A stretch of 50,134 bases of DNA from Flavobacterium sp. (GCA_014379405.1 JACMLU010000009.1:1-50134); one strand, 5' to 3'. Positions 31,132 to 41,698 are shown, counted from the stretch's first letter. The notes: generated from the letters alone by a model not told the origin. Numbers and translations are program-made.

Positions 31132-34100
31132 TTAAAAACGAGTTGAAACACCCAATGTAAAACGTTTTGTAGGCGGCGTTGAAGCATTGTCGATAGCTAA
31201 TTCGAAAGGTCCGGTTTTTGCGCTCACCTCAGGATTTTGTCCACGATAATTTGTCCAAGTGTACAAGTTGTCACCCGTTACATAAAAAGTTAAATCATCC
31301 ACATTTAATTTCTTCAACATATTTTTTCCTAAATTATAACGGAAGGTAACCGAACGAAGACGCAAGAAAGAAGCATCTTCCACATAACGATCAGAACCCA
31401 ACCAGTTGTATCCTGAACCAAAAACCGCTCTAGGCATATCGGTAACATCACCGGGATTACGCCATCTAGCCAAAACCGCCGTACTTTGATTGCTGTACCC
31501 ACTCATATTGGTAGTAGCCATATCCGTTCCGTTAATGATGTCATAATTCATACGGTAGTTAAAGTAAAGCAATAATCTAAACTGATTATTATAGACAAAG
31601 GTAGGGCCAAATCCACCGGTAATTTTAGGGTTACTGTTTCCTAAATACACCACGTCACGACTGTCGATATTACCATCTTTATTGATGTCCTCATAAATGG
31701 CATCTCCAGGTTGGAATACATAATCCGTATTAGGATAATTAAAACGCATCAAGACTTCTTGACCGTTAGGTCCCAGAATAACATTTCCATTGGCATCTTT
31801 GGCTTTTGTTGCTTCAAGATCTGTATAAACCCCCTTGAATTTATAACCATAGAATGATCCGAAAGGATTATCCACTTGAAGAAAACGTTTGAATTGTCCG
31901 TTTCTATCGGTGTTCCCACTTTCAGATGGGTAAAATTCCGATATTTCCGTAATCATGTTTTGATTGCTGGCAATGTTGAAATTGAAATCCACTTTCCATT
32001 TACCCGCTTTGTAAGGGGTGGTATTAAGACCAACCTCCCATCCCTGGTTTTTCATGGTTCCCGCATTCATATCGGAAATAGTGTTGTAACCTGAAATCGA
32101 ACTTAACTGAATATCCGGGTAAAGAAGATCTTCGGTAACGTTTTGATATAAATCGACATCCAAGGACACGCGATTGTTAAACAGTCTCAAGTTAAATCCA
32201 ATGTTTTTACCCGTTAAAGTCTCCCAACGCAAATTGCTCAACTCCATATTCGTAGGAATAACTCCATTCATACCTAAGTAGGACGTTTCGTAATTATCAT
32301 ACACATTAAAATAAAGGTAACTATCTTTAGGTGCTCTACCTGATTTTCCATAACTTACTCTAAAACTCAAATCATCCACATACTCTAATTTCTTCATGAA
32401 TGATTCTCCTGAAACTCTCCAACGGGCAGAAACAGAAGGAAACAAACCATATCTGTTGTCAGGTCCAAATTTTGAATTTCCATCACCACGCAAACCAACA
32501 TTCACGATATAACGATCCAACAAACCATACTGAGCGCTCAACAATGCCCCCACGGTTCTGGCTTGGCCACTACCGTTAGATAATGCCAATTCCGAATTTT
32601 GTGTTCTCGATGGATTCGATGGATCCGTCAATATGGACGAAGCCGTATTAGATGTTAATGCCTTGTGCGAAGCATAACGGGAATCATTTGTTTGCAACGA
32701 CAAAATAGTTTGCAAGGTTTGATTTTTACCAATGTTCGGTGTATAAACAACGTTTGTCTTCGTTTGAATACTGGAAGTATCACCATCAGAATCAGAAGCC
32801 CTGTTTACCACTGTTTCCGTAAATGGACGGCCGGTGGCATTTTGTGGCAAAAAGGCTTTTGTCTTGGTACTGCTGTAATCAAATTGCACATCAAAGGTGG
32901 AAATTAATGTACTAGGAATGATGTCCACATTCACGTTAAAGTGAGGTGTGATACGTTGATTTATTTGATCATTGATTGCATACTCCGCCATGGCAACAGG
33001 ATTATAGGTACCTGGATAAGTACCCTGTACGTTAAAAGCTGGCGAGAAATAATTTGGAGTAAGTTCCCCCAATTCATTAAACTCATAGATACTCATGTTC
33101 GGCATTTTAACATAGGCAACACCTCTTAATTTGTCTTCGCTATCTTTAGAATTCACATAATTACGTTTAGTATAGGTATGTGTATAAGCCAAATCCGTTT
33201 TAAATTTAATACGACTGGAAACCACGTAATCCAAGTTCAATCTCACATTTATTCTTTCCAACCCAGTTCCTACAGTTACCCCCCTGGAATCATAATAACC
33301 CACGGAACTAAAGTATCTTGCTTTTTCCCCTCCTCCTTGCAGAGAAAGATTGTGTTCATTCGTCAAACCGGTTTGAGTGATGGCATCAACCCAATTGGTG
33401 TTTTGACTGTAATTTTTATAAAAATAAACATCTTGAGGATCGTACTGGAATTCTTTTACATTCAAAGTATTCAAAGGCACCCCATTTCTGTTCATGAATT
33501 CTTCAGGAATCAATTGTGAATATTGATCTCCATTCAACATTGGAATAGTGGCAGGTAACTTGGCATAACTCCCTTTATAAGTATAGGTAATTTTTGGAGC
33601 ACTTATTCCTCCACGTTTAGTGGTAATCAATATAACCCCACTGGCGGCTTTAGATCCCCATACCGCTGTTGCGGCAGCATCTTTCAAAACAGTAATCGTT
33701 TCAATGTCGGTAGGTGCAATATTCAATAATGCAGCATACTCTTGATCATCAGAGCTACCAAAGTTGAAATCGCTAGGGATTGTTGTTTCGTATGGCATAC
33801 CATCCACCACTATCATGGGTTCAGAAGAACCAGAGATAGAAGAAGTACCACGAACACGGATTTGCATTCCAGCACCTGGATCTCCACTGTTTGCCGTAAT
33901 GTCCACCCCGGCCATACGTCCTTGCAAAGCCTCATCAATAGATGCCGCTTGGGTATAGGCCAAATCTGCAGCATTAATCGTAACCGAACTGGTTGTTCTA
34001 TCACGTTCTGCAATATTCATCAAACCTGAATTTCCCTTCTTTTCAGACGTGATAACAATCTCCTTCAATGATTCAGTACTGGAAACCAATTTGACTTTAA

Positions 34101-34407
34101 TTGTCTCGCGACCATTGATAGGCACCGTTTGTGATTTATATCCTATGGTTGAAATAAATAACTTGTTGTTGGGATTTTTAACGCGTATTGCAAAATTCCC
34201 GTCGATATCCGTAATTACCCCTGTCACGGTACGACCTTCTCCATCTTGTTCTACAATAGTAGCACCTGGTATAGATAAATTATCGCCTGAATCGACTATC
34301 TGGCCGCGTACCAATAACGCCTTGCTTTGAGCCAAAGCAGGTAACGTTGCCAATAAAACAAAGGCAATTGTAAAACTGTAAAATATATTTTTAATTAGTT
34401 GTCTCAT
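31132..34407 (-). CDS. SusC/RagA TonB-dependent transporter B
   Basis: 1091 residues. Signal peptide 1-26 (...L-P-A-L-A-Q), carboxypeptidase-like domain (about 33-115; I-P-G-A-T-I-V-E...F-I-S-T-I-G-Y-K-S-Q-T-V), plug with R-V-R-G-T-S-S-I-S-G-S-S-E-P-M-I-V-V-D-G-M-P-Y, barrel ending R-F-T-L-G-V-S-T-R-F. It is the second gene of the operon, 14 bases after the 738-residue FAS1 gene. Same function class as SusC A. Confidence 0.95.
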   Translation of the reverse strand: MRQLIKNIFYSFTIAFVLLATLPALAQSKALLVRGQIVDSGDNLSIPGATIVEQDGEGRTVTGVITDIDGNFAIRVKNPNNKLFISTIGYKSQTVPINGRETIKVKLVSSTESLKEIVITSEKKGNSGLMNIAERDRTTSSVTINAADLAYTQAASIDEALQGRMAGVDITANSGDPGAGMQIRVRGTSSISGSSEPMIVVDGMPYETTIPSDFNFGSSDDQEYAALLNIAPTDIETITVLKDAAATAVWGSKAASGVILITTKRGGISAPKITYTYKGSYAKLPATIPMLNGDQYSQLIPEEFMNRNGVPLNTLNVKEFQYDPQDVYFYKNYSQNTNWVDAITQTGLTNEHNLSLQGGGEKARYFSSVGYYDSRGVTVGTGLERINVRLNLDYVVSSRIKFKTDLAYTHTYTKRNYVNSKDSEDKLRGVAYVKMPNMSIYEFNELGELTPNYFSPAFNVQGTYPGTYNPVAMAEYAINDQINQRITPHFNVNVDIIPSTLISTFDVQFDYSSTKTKAFLPQNATGRPFTETVVNRASDSDGDTSSIQTKTNVVYTPNIGKNQTLQTILSLQTNDSRYASHKALTSNTASSILTDPSNPSRTQNSELALSNGSGQARTVGALLSAQYGLLDRYIVNVGLRGDGNSKFGPDNRYGLFPSVSARWRVSGESFMKKLEYVDDLSFRVSYGKSGRAPKDSYLYFNVYDNYETSYLGMNGVIPTNMELSNLRWETLTGKNIGFNLRLFNNRVSLDVDLYQNVTEDLLYPDIQLSSISGYNTISDMNAGTMKNQGWEVGLNTTPYKAGKWKVDFNFNIASNQNMITEISEFYPSESGNTDRNGQFKRFLQVDNPFGSFYGYKFKGVYTDLEATKAKDANGNVILGPNGQEVLMRFNYPNTDYVFQPGDAIYEDINKDGNIDSRDVVYLGNSNPKITGGFGPTFVYNNQFRLLLYFNYRMNYDIINGTDMATTNMSGYSNQSTAVLARWRNPGDVTDMPRAVFGSGYNWLGSDRYVEDASFLRLRSVTFRYNLGKNMLKKLNVDDLTFYVTGDNLYTWTNYRGQNPEVSAKTGPFELAIDNASTPPTKRFTLGVSTRF

Positions 34408-34421
34408 TTTATTCGGTTAAT

Positions 34422-36638
34422 TTAAGGTAGTAGGTAATTGTCCACTAAATGGATTAAGGATCTGTCTGCTAAGTTGTTGCTTTTAGCTGAAATAAATACC
34501 CCAGCCGGATTGTTTCCTGAATTGTCTTTAAATGACAAGGTTCCAGGAGTGCTTATTACATCAACATAGGTTTTATCTCCTTTTGAATCCTTTCTCAAGG
34601 TTTCTTGTTGCCCTGTTATTTTCCCATCACTTGAAACTGTTTTATTATTTATGATATGATAGCGAATAAAATCGGCAACCAAATCCTTATCCCCTTGCAG
34701 GGTTGGATTATTTGATGCAGGAAGTACTTTAGCAGCAACCGCTCTTGCAATTGCGGCTTTATTGGGCACTATAAAAGTATAAGAACTACCCAATGCAACA
34801 CCCTCAATTTTTCCTGTGGCAGCAGTGTAAATAGTAGAATTTTTCAAGTATTGAAAAAAAGCATCAAACTCCGTATCACTTGCGGCTAAACGCGCAATTG
34901 GCAATCCTTGTAATTCAATAGAATATTCTGGCATCCTGTCAATATAATACGCAATCCCGTTTTGTTGCACTTCTTTACCTATCACATTGACAGCGGGTGC
35001 ACCACCCGACGCAATAGGCACAATATTACCTGCTGCGTAAATTTTGTTGTTGCTCCATTTTATGTACTCCCCAGGAAGCTCTTCATCCCCTGTTCGAATA
35101 ATTCCCGAAGTAGTTGCAATATTATCCAACTCCCCATTTGGCGTTTGCACAATGCAATTGTAAAAAAGTCTCAACAACCTGTTTTTGGCTGTAGCACCTG
35201 TTTCGGGTGCTTGATTTGTTGGATTAACATACCTCCAGTATTGATGAGTAATATCCCATTCAAAACCAAGACCTCTCAATATAGCATCAGAAGGCAAGAA
35301 TATGGTATACTTTTTATTGATGTTGCTAATCATTTCTTTGTAACCAGAACCTTCATTATATATTTTGGTTGCAAAAGTATATTTAGGATCTAAATAAGCT
35401 GTAGTGTACACACTGTAAAACAAATTTGATTTTTGAACTTTGTTCGCGCCATAGAAAAATCCGTTACTCAGCACTTTTTTATCCGTAATGTCACTGTTAA
35501 AGTCAAATCTCAACTCCTCACCCAAACCATTAACATAATCATCTTTTAAAGTTGGCCACACTGCATTTTGTACCATGTGGGCATTAACCAAATCTTGAAA
35601 AATATATCTAGGCAATTTATCAATTGAAGTGAAATTTTTAAGTAACACCGTATTTATAAAAGTCTGCAAAGCCGTATTCTCAGGAACAATCATGGTATAC
35701 GCATCATTTTGACCATCATTGTCGTCCACCTTCATGTAATTTTCATTATTGGGTGCAAATTTCAAAGTAGCATCATACGCTTTAACAAAAACATCATCAG
35801 ACTTTCCAGTATAATTACGATAAGTAGTAGTGGCAGCTTGATTAAAAACATAAGTAACCAAATTCTTTTCAATAAGATCACGAAACAGACTGTAGTTAGG
35901 ATTTTGTTCTAAATACTGGTCTATACTCAAAGGAGGAACATTTACTTTGTCCAACTCATGGATAACTCCATTTTCTGCAATGATATCAGCCTCGGTAACT
36001 TTTGATTCCAAAACATTGAATCCTGTATATTCAGTACCAGGATAAAAATAATTGAAATCACGAGAGCTTAAATGTTTAGCCGCGAAATATTCACTCTCGA
36101 AATAAGTGACATACTTATTGTTATTGTCACCAGTTACATAGTTGTTAGCACCATTACGGTTCGAACCTACAATCACTTTCGGCTGTCCATTTATGGTTTT
36201 AGACTCAAATCCATCATAATAAGCGGTTCTTCTGCGATAAGCATTATCCACGATCCATCCCGTTCTAGATTGATAATCCGATAATTTCTCTTTTCTGAAA
36301 GCATTATATATAAGAGCATATCTCACAATTTTGGCAGCCGTGATGGAATCAATCTTGCTCACGTCCGAAAAACCTTTTTCTTGAAAAAACTTTGTAAAGG
36401 CTTCATCATTGGGAGCCATCATAGTCCAATATCCTGCTTTACTCAAAATATCTTTGTAACCAGCTTTTTGTATTAAAGCCGTCAGGCTTTTGAAATTACC
36501 ACGCGCCTCCAGCTGTTGGTAAATTGGATCTTCAAGACCTTCTGGACGTGCATAGTACGGGTCCAACTCTTGACTACAACTAGCAAAGAGTGCTAGTAGA
36601 GGAAGGACAAATAAATAGTAGTGTACTTTTTTCTTCAT
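34422..36638 (-). CDS. Fasciclin (FAS1) multidomain lipoprotein 3
   Basis: 738 residues, first gene of the operon. Lipoprotein signal ending L-A-L-F-A-S-C-S. Four FAS1-type repeats can be followed: about 45-235 (W-T-M-M-A-P-N-D-E-A-F ... N-G-V-I-H-E-L-D-K-V), 240-410 (Y-T-M-I-V-P-E-N-T-A-L), 415-585 (Y-T-I-F-L-P-S-D-A-I-L ... N-G-I-A-Y-Y-I-D-R) and 590-738 (Y-T-F-I-V-P-N-K-A-A-I ... S-L-I-H-L-V-D-N-Y-L-L). It is likely surface exposed and may be the first binder of the locus substrate. Confidence 0.88.
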   Translation of the reverse strand: MKKKVHYYLFVLPLLALFASCSQELDPYYARPEGLEDPIYQQLEARGNFKSLTALIQKAGYKDILSKAGYWTMMAPNDEAFTKFFQEKGFSDVSKIDSITAAKIVRYALIYNAFRKEKLSDYQSRTGWIVDNAYRRRTAYYDGFESKTINGQPKVIVGSNRNGANNYVTGDNNNKYVTYFESEYFAAKHLSSRDFNYFYPGTEYTGFNVLESKVTEADIIAENGVIHELDKVNVPPLSIDQYLEQNPNYSLFRDLIEKNLVTYVFNQAATTTYRNYTGKSDDVFVKAYDATLKFAPNNENYMKVDDNDGQNDAYTMIVPENTALQTFINTVLLKNFTSIDKLPRYIFQDLVNAHMVQNAVWPTLKDDYVNGLGEELRFDFNSDITDKKVLSNGFFYGANKVQKSNLFYSVYTTAYLDPKYTFATKIYNEGSGYKEMISNINKKYTIFLPSDAILRGLGFEWDITHQYWRYVNPTNQAPETGATAKNRLLRLFYNCIVQTPNGELDNIATTSGIIRTGDEELPGEYIKWSNNKIYAAGNIVPIASGGAPAVNVIGKEVQQNGIAYYIDRMPEYSIELQGLPIARLAASDTEFDAFFQYLKNSTIYTAATGKIEGVALGSSYTFIVPNKAAIARAVAAKVLPASNNPTLQGDKDLVADFIRYHIINNKTVSSDGKITGQQETLRKDSKGDKTYVDVISTPGTLSFKDNSGNNPAGVFISAKSNNLADRSLIHLVDNYLLP

Positions 36639-36713
36639 TATAGATTAACTTATAAAATGGTGAACAAATATTTATACTTTTTTTAACTTTTTTTTACAAT
36701 CAATTAACATTTC

Positions 36714-36721
36714 CAAATTTA
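36714..36721 (-). promoter_or_regulatory. -7 element of the FAS1/SusCD operon promoter
   Basis: On the minus strand TAAATTTG fits TAnnTTTG, about 76 bases before the first ATG. No TTG lies 17-23 bases upstream; that place is taken by a tandem repeat (36741-36760), which suggests dependence on an activator. Otherwise the 755 bases from 36639 to 37393 hold no gene I can support, only AT-rich sequence and this pair of divergent promoters. Confidence 0.4.
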
Positions 36722-36740
36722 TGCGTTCAGATTACCACCT

Positions 36741-36760
36741 CTATCCTGCCCTATCCTGCT
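36741..36760. repeat. Tandem 10-bp repeat upstream of the operon
   Basis: CTATCCTGCC followed directly by CTATCCTGCT, 9 of 10 bases alike, in an otherwise AT-rich leader. It starts 19 bases upstream of the -7 box, so a protein bound here would touch RNA polymerase at -33. One helical turn per repeat suits a dimeric or tandem activator. Confidence 0.5.
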
Positions 36761-37314
36761 TTGCATATTTTTTTTTGGTATTAAAAAAAAACAGCTATTT
36801 AACTGTTAATTCCTCAGGAAATTAACTATAATCAAAACAATACAATCAACTACACTTATTTATTAAAACTTTGACATCTGATTTCTTGAAAATTTTTACA
36901 CATAAACCAAAATCAAACAATTAACATTTATTTTACAATTAAGATAAATGAAAAACAAGGCAATAATCTGGAGCAGTTTTCATATATTTCTTACTACTAA
37001 GTAAACTATTTCACACTTTAAACATTCTTCCAAATTATTTATAAATTACTGTTAAACTGATTATTAAACATTTCTCCGAAAACTCAAAGGGAATTAATTT
37101 ATATCAATAAATTATTATTATTGTTTTTAAAAAAAGTTACTGAAATTTAAAACGGAATAGTAATTTAATAGATTAAAACAGCAAAACCTTTATGCTTCAA
37201 ATTATTAATATGTATAAGAATTCAACAATACAGATTAGCAATAAAAATTCTGTACAATTACTTGCACCGTTTTTATTTGCCTATGTTCTTTTAAGTTTAC
37301 AACATAAGTTTGCG

Positions 37315-37322
37315 TATATTTG
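37315..37322 (+). promoter_or_regulatory. -7 element of the CheB/CheR/kinase gene
   Basis: TATATTTG, an exact TAnnTTTG match, 71 bases before the start codon. No good -33 TTG at normal spacing. Confidence 0.4.
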
Positions 37323-37393
37323 TAATGAAAAGCACCTGTTAAAAGGAGTGGTTATTAAAGTACTACTTAAACCTAATCCTAAAAAAAGGTGAA

Positions 37394-40300
37394 ATGAAAT
37401 CAAATCCTTCCATAAAGAAACCTCCTCATATTAATAAACTTCCCAATAATGAGACGGATTTTGACATACAACAATCTAATAATGTAGATACTACAGAAAA
37501 AAAAGCTGAAAATTCATTCACAGTAGTTGCCATTGGCGCTTCGGCTGGAGGACTTGAAGCCATAACCCAACTTTTGCAAAATCTGTCGCCAGTAACTGGT
37601 ATGGCATTTATTTATGTTCAGCATTTGAGTCCTGACCATAAGAGTATACTTTCGTCCCTTTTGTCAAAAACAACCCAAATGCAAGTTCAGGACATTGATG
37701 ATATGGAAAAAATGATTCCAAACAATGTCTATGTTATCCCATACAATAAAGGAATTGAAGTTACCGATGGCCACATCAAATTAATTCCCCGCTCAAGTGG
37801 TGGCCCAGCTATTTCAATTGATATACTTTTTTCTTCGTTGGCAGAAACACACAAAGAAAATGTAATTGGAGTTGTTTTATCCGGCAGTGCCCATGATGGA
37901 ACTATTGGCTTACGAGATATTAAGCTGGCCGGTGGAATTACTTTTGCACAAGATGATACTGCAAAATTTAACAGTATGCCTAATTCCGCCATTGCAGATG
38001 GTGCAGTAGATTATATTATGTCTCCAAAGGAAATTGGAATCGAATTAACAAGAATGAGCAAAAATCCTTTAGAAATCCGAGAAACAACCAAAAAAATTTC
38101 AGCAATAGACTTCGAAAGTAATAATCCCGATTTAAAAAATATTGTCCAGTATTTACACAACAAAAAAAACGTTGATTTTAGTCATTATAAAATGAATACA
38201 ATTAATAGGCGAATACAACGACGAATGCTGATTAACAAATCAGAAACATTAAAACAATACAGCGAATTATTATTTGTAGATACTACCGAAGCAGATTTGC
38301 TATACCAAGACTTACTAATTAATGTAACCTCCTTTTTTAGAGATACCGAAGCCTTTTTGCTTTTAAAAAGCACTATTTTACCTAAATTAATAAAATCTAA
38401 AGAGTCCGGAGAAACACTCCGCATTTGGGTTGCGGCATGCGCAACTGGCGAAGAAGTATATTCGATTGCTATGCAGTTATTAGAAATAAAAGAAGAAAAC
38501 AATCTTGACATACCGTTTCAGATTTTTGCTTCCGATCTTAGCACAGAAGCTATCAACACTGCCAGACTAGGAGAATATACTTCTGCACAAGTATCTAACA
38601 TAAGTACCGAAAGATTAGAGCAATTTTTTACCAAATCAAAAAACAAATACCGAATCACAAAATCGCTCCGTGACGTATGCGTTTTTGCCCATCACAATAT
38701 TTTGCGCGACCCTCCTTTTTCCCGAATGGATTTTATCAGCTGCCGCAATATGCTCATTTATCTAGACATAAATGCCCAGAAAAAAGTGATGTCAACTTTT
38801 CATTATGCACTAAATGAAGGAGGTTGTTTAATGCTTGGCAAATCTGAAACTACGGGAACATCGGCCCAACTTTTTTCAATAATTGACAAAAAATATAAAT
38901 TCTATTCCAGGAAAAAAAATACGAACCTTCGTTCTATACCCAATTTAATTTCCCGCAATTCCCATCAAACTATGTCTGATAAAAATAGTAACCCAAACAT
39001 CACTTTCAAAAAAACACAACTATCCACAAGCGGAAATTTGGGTAGTGCCTTTGATGCTGTTCTACTAGAGCACCATGTTCCAGCAAGTGTTATTATAAAT
39101 CATGATTTGGATATTCTTCAATTTAGGGGATCCACATCATTATATTTACAACATTCGTCTGGCAAAGCCAGTTTCAATATTTTAAAAATGGTGCATATCG
39201 AAATTACTTTTGAATTGCGTAACGCCATACATAATGCCATTAAAACCAAAAAGCCCGTAAAGAAAATGGGGATCGAAATGAATCGGGATTTAAACGACAA
39301 TACCATTCAAATCGTAAATATCGAAGTAATTCCGCTTACATTAGAAGGAGAAGAACCGTTGTTAATAGTCATTTTTACTGGGCAACAACAAATTGAATCC
39401 GATGAAGATCCCAAAAAAGCAAAACAAAAAAATTCGATTGCCAAAGACCGACGCATCAAAAAACTGGAAGAAGAATTAGCCTGCGCACGTGCCGATATGG
39501 GCGTTATAACTCACGATCAGGAAACTGCAAATGAAGAATTGCAAAGTGCCAACGAAGAAATTGTTTCCAGTAATGAAGAACTGCAAAGTTTAAACGAGGA
39601 ACTAGAAACCTCGAAAGAGGAAATAGAATCTACCAACGAAGAACTCACTACGAGCAATCAAGAATTGTATGCCCGAATTCAACAAGTGGAAGAATTAAAT
39701 AATTACAACCAAGCCATTCTTTCGACTGTTCATGAGCCGGTTTTGGTTTTGGACAAAGACATCAAAATTAAATCTGCCAATAAATCCTTTTACAAAACAT
39801 TTAAAGTAACCGAAGCCGAAAGCATTGGGGAATCATTATTCAAATTAGGAAATAACCAATGGAATATTCAGGGGCTAAGAGAATTATTGGAAGAAATTGT
39901 TCCCAAAAACAATAGCTTTTATGATTTCGAAGTAGAACATACTTTTCCTATCATTGGCACAAAAACAATACTCCTTAACGCCCATAGAATTGTGCAACAA
40001 AGTATCAATGAAGAATTAATTGTTCTTACCATTGTGGACATTACAGAGGTGCGACGATTAGCCATTGAACTGCAAGTAAAAGAAAAAAAGGCATTGGAAA
40101 AAAAGTTGGAAGCAGAGAAAAAAACGCTTAAACTTATTGAGGACAGCAATAAGCGCTACAATATGATGCTAATGCAATCCCCATTTGCCTTTGCAATTTT
40201 GAAAGGAAAAAATATGCAAATTATGCTTGCCAATGATAGCATCAAAGAAATTTGGGGAAAAGGAAAAGCTGTAGAAGGAAAACCATTACTGGAAGTTTTA

Positions 40301-41698
40301 CCTGAATTAAAAGATGGAATTATACCAAAAGCACTGGATGACGTTTTTACTACAGGTATTCCATTTGAAGGATATGAACTTCTCATTCCTATAATGCGCA
40401 ATAAAAAATTGGAGGACGTTTATTTTAATTTTGTATACCAACCTTATCTCGAAGCTGACGAAACTATTTCGGGAATTACCATTATTGCTTATGAAGTTAC
40501 CGCCCATCACAATGTAAAAGAGGAATTGATAGCTGCTACAGGCGTTGCAGAGCATAAAACACATATAGCGGAAGAAGCTTTAAAATTCAAGCAACAATTT
40601 TTGTCGAATATGAGTCACGAAATTCGAACACCGATGAATTCGATTGTGGGTTTTACTAATGTGATACTAAAAACAGGTTTAAACCAAAAACAAAAAGAAT
40701 ATATAGATGCGATTAAAAAGTCGGGTGAATCCTTAATAATTTTAATTAATGACATCCTAGATCTTGCCAAAGTCGATGCTGGAAAAATGACATTTAGCAA
40801 TCATCCGTTTAGCCTAGAAGAATCCATTTCGGATATATTTAAGCTGTTGGGGCCAAAATGTCAAGAAAAAAATCTTGAATTTATAAAAATGTTAGATGAA
40901 TCTATTCCTACAACCCTACTTGGAGATGCGATTCGTTTGCGACAAATAATTTTAAATCTTATCAGCAATGCTATAAAATTTACTCCTCAAGGTAAAGTAT
41001 GTATCAACATTCGTATTGTAAATGAAGATGAAACAAAAATAACGTTAGAATTTTCTGTAAGCGATACTGGCATTGGAATTCCTGAAAATAGATTGGGACA
41101 TATTTTTTATAATTTTGAACAGGCAAGTGATGAAATCGCTAAAGAATACGGTGGCACCGGCCTAGGGCTCTCCATTGTAAAACAACTGGTAGAACTTCAA
41201 GGAGGTTCCCTTTTTGTGGAAAGCAAAGTGGGAGAAGGATCAATATTTGGTTTTACAATGTCTTTTTCCAAAACAACAAAAACAGTTACTGAAGTAACCA
41301 CAGTGAATTTGAATAACAAAAAGAGGACTCAACAAATTAAAGTCCTTGTGGCGGAAGACATTGCTCTAAATCAAGTTTTGATAAAGATAATTTTGACCGA
41401 CTTCGGGTTTGAATGTGATATTGCCGAAAATGGCAAAGTCGTTTTGGAAAAATTAAAAGAAAAAAAATATGACATCATTCTAATGGATATACAAATGCCC
41501 GAAATGAATGGTTTTGAAACTACCGAATATATCCGAAACACGATGCTTCTTCAAATACCCATTATTGCTCTTACCGCCGATGTTACCTCAGACAAAGAAA
41601 AATCTAAAAAAATAGGTATGAATGATTATGTATCCAAACCTATTGATGAAGAACTCTTGCATAGAAAAATAATGGCGCAAATCAATAAAATTAGCTAA
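37394..41698 (+). CDS. CheB-CheR-PAS-PAS-histidine kinase-receiver fusion
   Basis: 1434 residues. CheB methylesterase domain about 42-225 with catalytic triad Ser50 (G-A-S-A-G-G), His77 (V-Q-H-L-S-P-D-H) and Asp168 (G-S-A-H-D-G); it lacks the N-terminal receiver of true CheB. CheR methyltransferase about 245-510 (R-R-I-Q-R-R-M, W-V-A-A-C-A-T-G-E-E-V-Y-S, S-C-R-N-M-L-I-Y). Coiled coil of N-E-E-L-Q-S-x-N-E-E repeats about 690-770. Two PAS domains about 775-890 and 910-1040. HisKA with His1075 in S-H-E-I-R-T-P, HATPase about 1180-1290, and a receiver with Asp1365. No membrane segment, so a cytosolic sensor. It is divergent from the SusCD operon and could regulate it, but it has no DNA-binding domain. 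An AAAGGTG just before the ATG resembles a Shine-Dalgarno site. Confidence 0.93.
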   Translation: MKSNPSIKKPPHINKLPNNETDFDIQQSNNVDTTEKKAENSFTVVAIGASAGGLEAITQLLQNLSPVTGMAFIYVQHLSPDHKSILSSLLSKTTQMQVQDIDDMEKMIPNNVYVIPYNKGIEVTDGHIKLIPRSSGGPAISIDILFSSLAETHKENVIGVVLSGSAHDGTIGLRDIKLAGGITFAQDDTAKFNSMPNSAIADGAVDYIMSPKEIGIELTRMSKNPLEIRETTKKISAIDFESNNPDLKNIVQYLHNKKNVDFSHYKMNTINRRIQRRMLINKSETLKQYSELLFVDTTEADLLYQDLLINVTSFFRDTEAFLLLKSTILPKLIKSKESGETLRIWVAACATGEEVYSIAMQLLEIKEENNLDIPFQIFASDLSTEAINTARLGEYTSAQVSNISTERLEQFFTKSKNKYRITKSLRDVCVFAHHNILRDPPFSRMDFISCRNMLIYLDINAQKKVMSTFHYALNEGGCLMLGKSETTGTSAQLFSIIDKKYKFYSRKKNTNLRSIPNLISRNSHQTMSDKNSNPNITFKKTQLSTSGNLGSAFDAVLLEHHVPASVIINHDLDILQFRGSTSLYLQHSSGKASFNILKMVHIEITFELRNAIHNAIKTKKPVKKMGIEMNRDLNDNTIQIVNIEVIPLTLEGEEPLLIVIFTGQQQIESDEDPKKAKQKNSIAKDRRIKKLEEELACARADMGVITHDQETANEELQSANEEIVSSNEELQSLNEELETSKEEIESTNEELTTSNQELYARIQQVEELNNYNQAILSTVHEPVLVLDKDIKIKSANKSFYKTFKVTEAESIGESLFKLGNNQWNIQGLRELLEEIVPKNNSFYDFEVEHTFPIIGTKTILLNAHRIVQQSINEELIVLTIVDITEVRRLAIELQVKEKKALEKKLEAEKKTLKLIEDSNKRYNMMLMQSPFAFAILKGKNMQIMLANDSIKEIWGKGKAVEGKPLLEVLPELKDGIIPKALDDVFTTGIPFEGYELLIPIMRNKKLEDVYFNFVYQPYLEADETISGITIIAYEVTAHHNVKEELIAATGVAEHKTHIAEEALKFKQQFLSNMSHEIRTPMNSIVGFTNVILKTGLNQKQKEYIDAIKKSGESLIILINDILDLAKVDAGKMTFSNHPFSLEESISDIFKLLGPKCQEKNLEFIKMLDESIPTTLLGDAIRLRQIILNLISNAIKFTPQGKVCINIRIVNEDETKITLEFSVSDTGIGIPENRLGHIFYNFEQASDEIAKEYGGTGLGLSIVKQLVELQGGSLFVESKVGEGSIFGFTMSFSKTTKTVTEVTTVNLNNKKRTQQIKVLVAEDIALNQVLIKIILTDFGFECDIAENGKVVLEKLKEKKYDIILMDIQMPEMNGFETTEYIRNTMLLQIPIIALTADVTSDKEKSKKIGMNDYVSKPIDEELLHRKIMAQINKIS

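Noticed and set aside
37192..37392. 66-codon plus-strand ORF before the CheB/CheR/kinase gene
   Set aside because: It begins upstream of the only -7 box in the region and its AT-rich codons resemble intergenic DNA; it only happens to end just before the real start.
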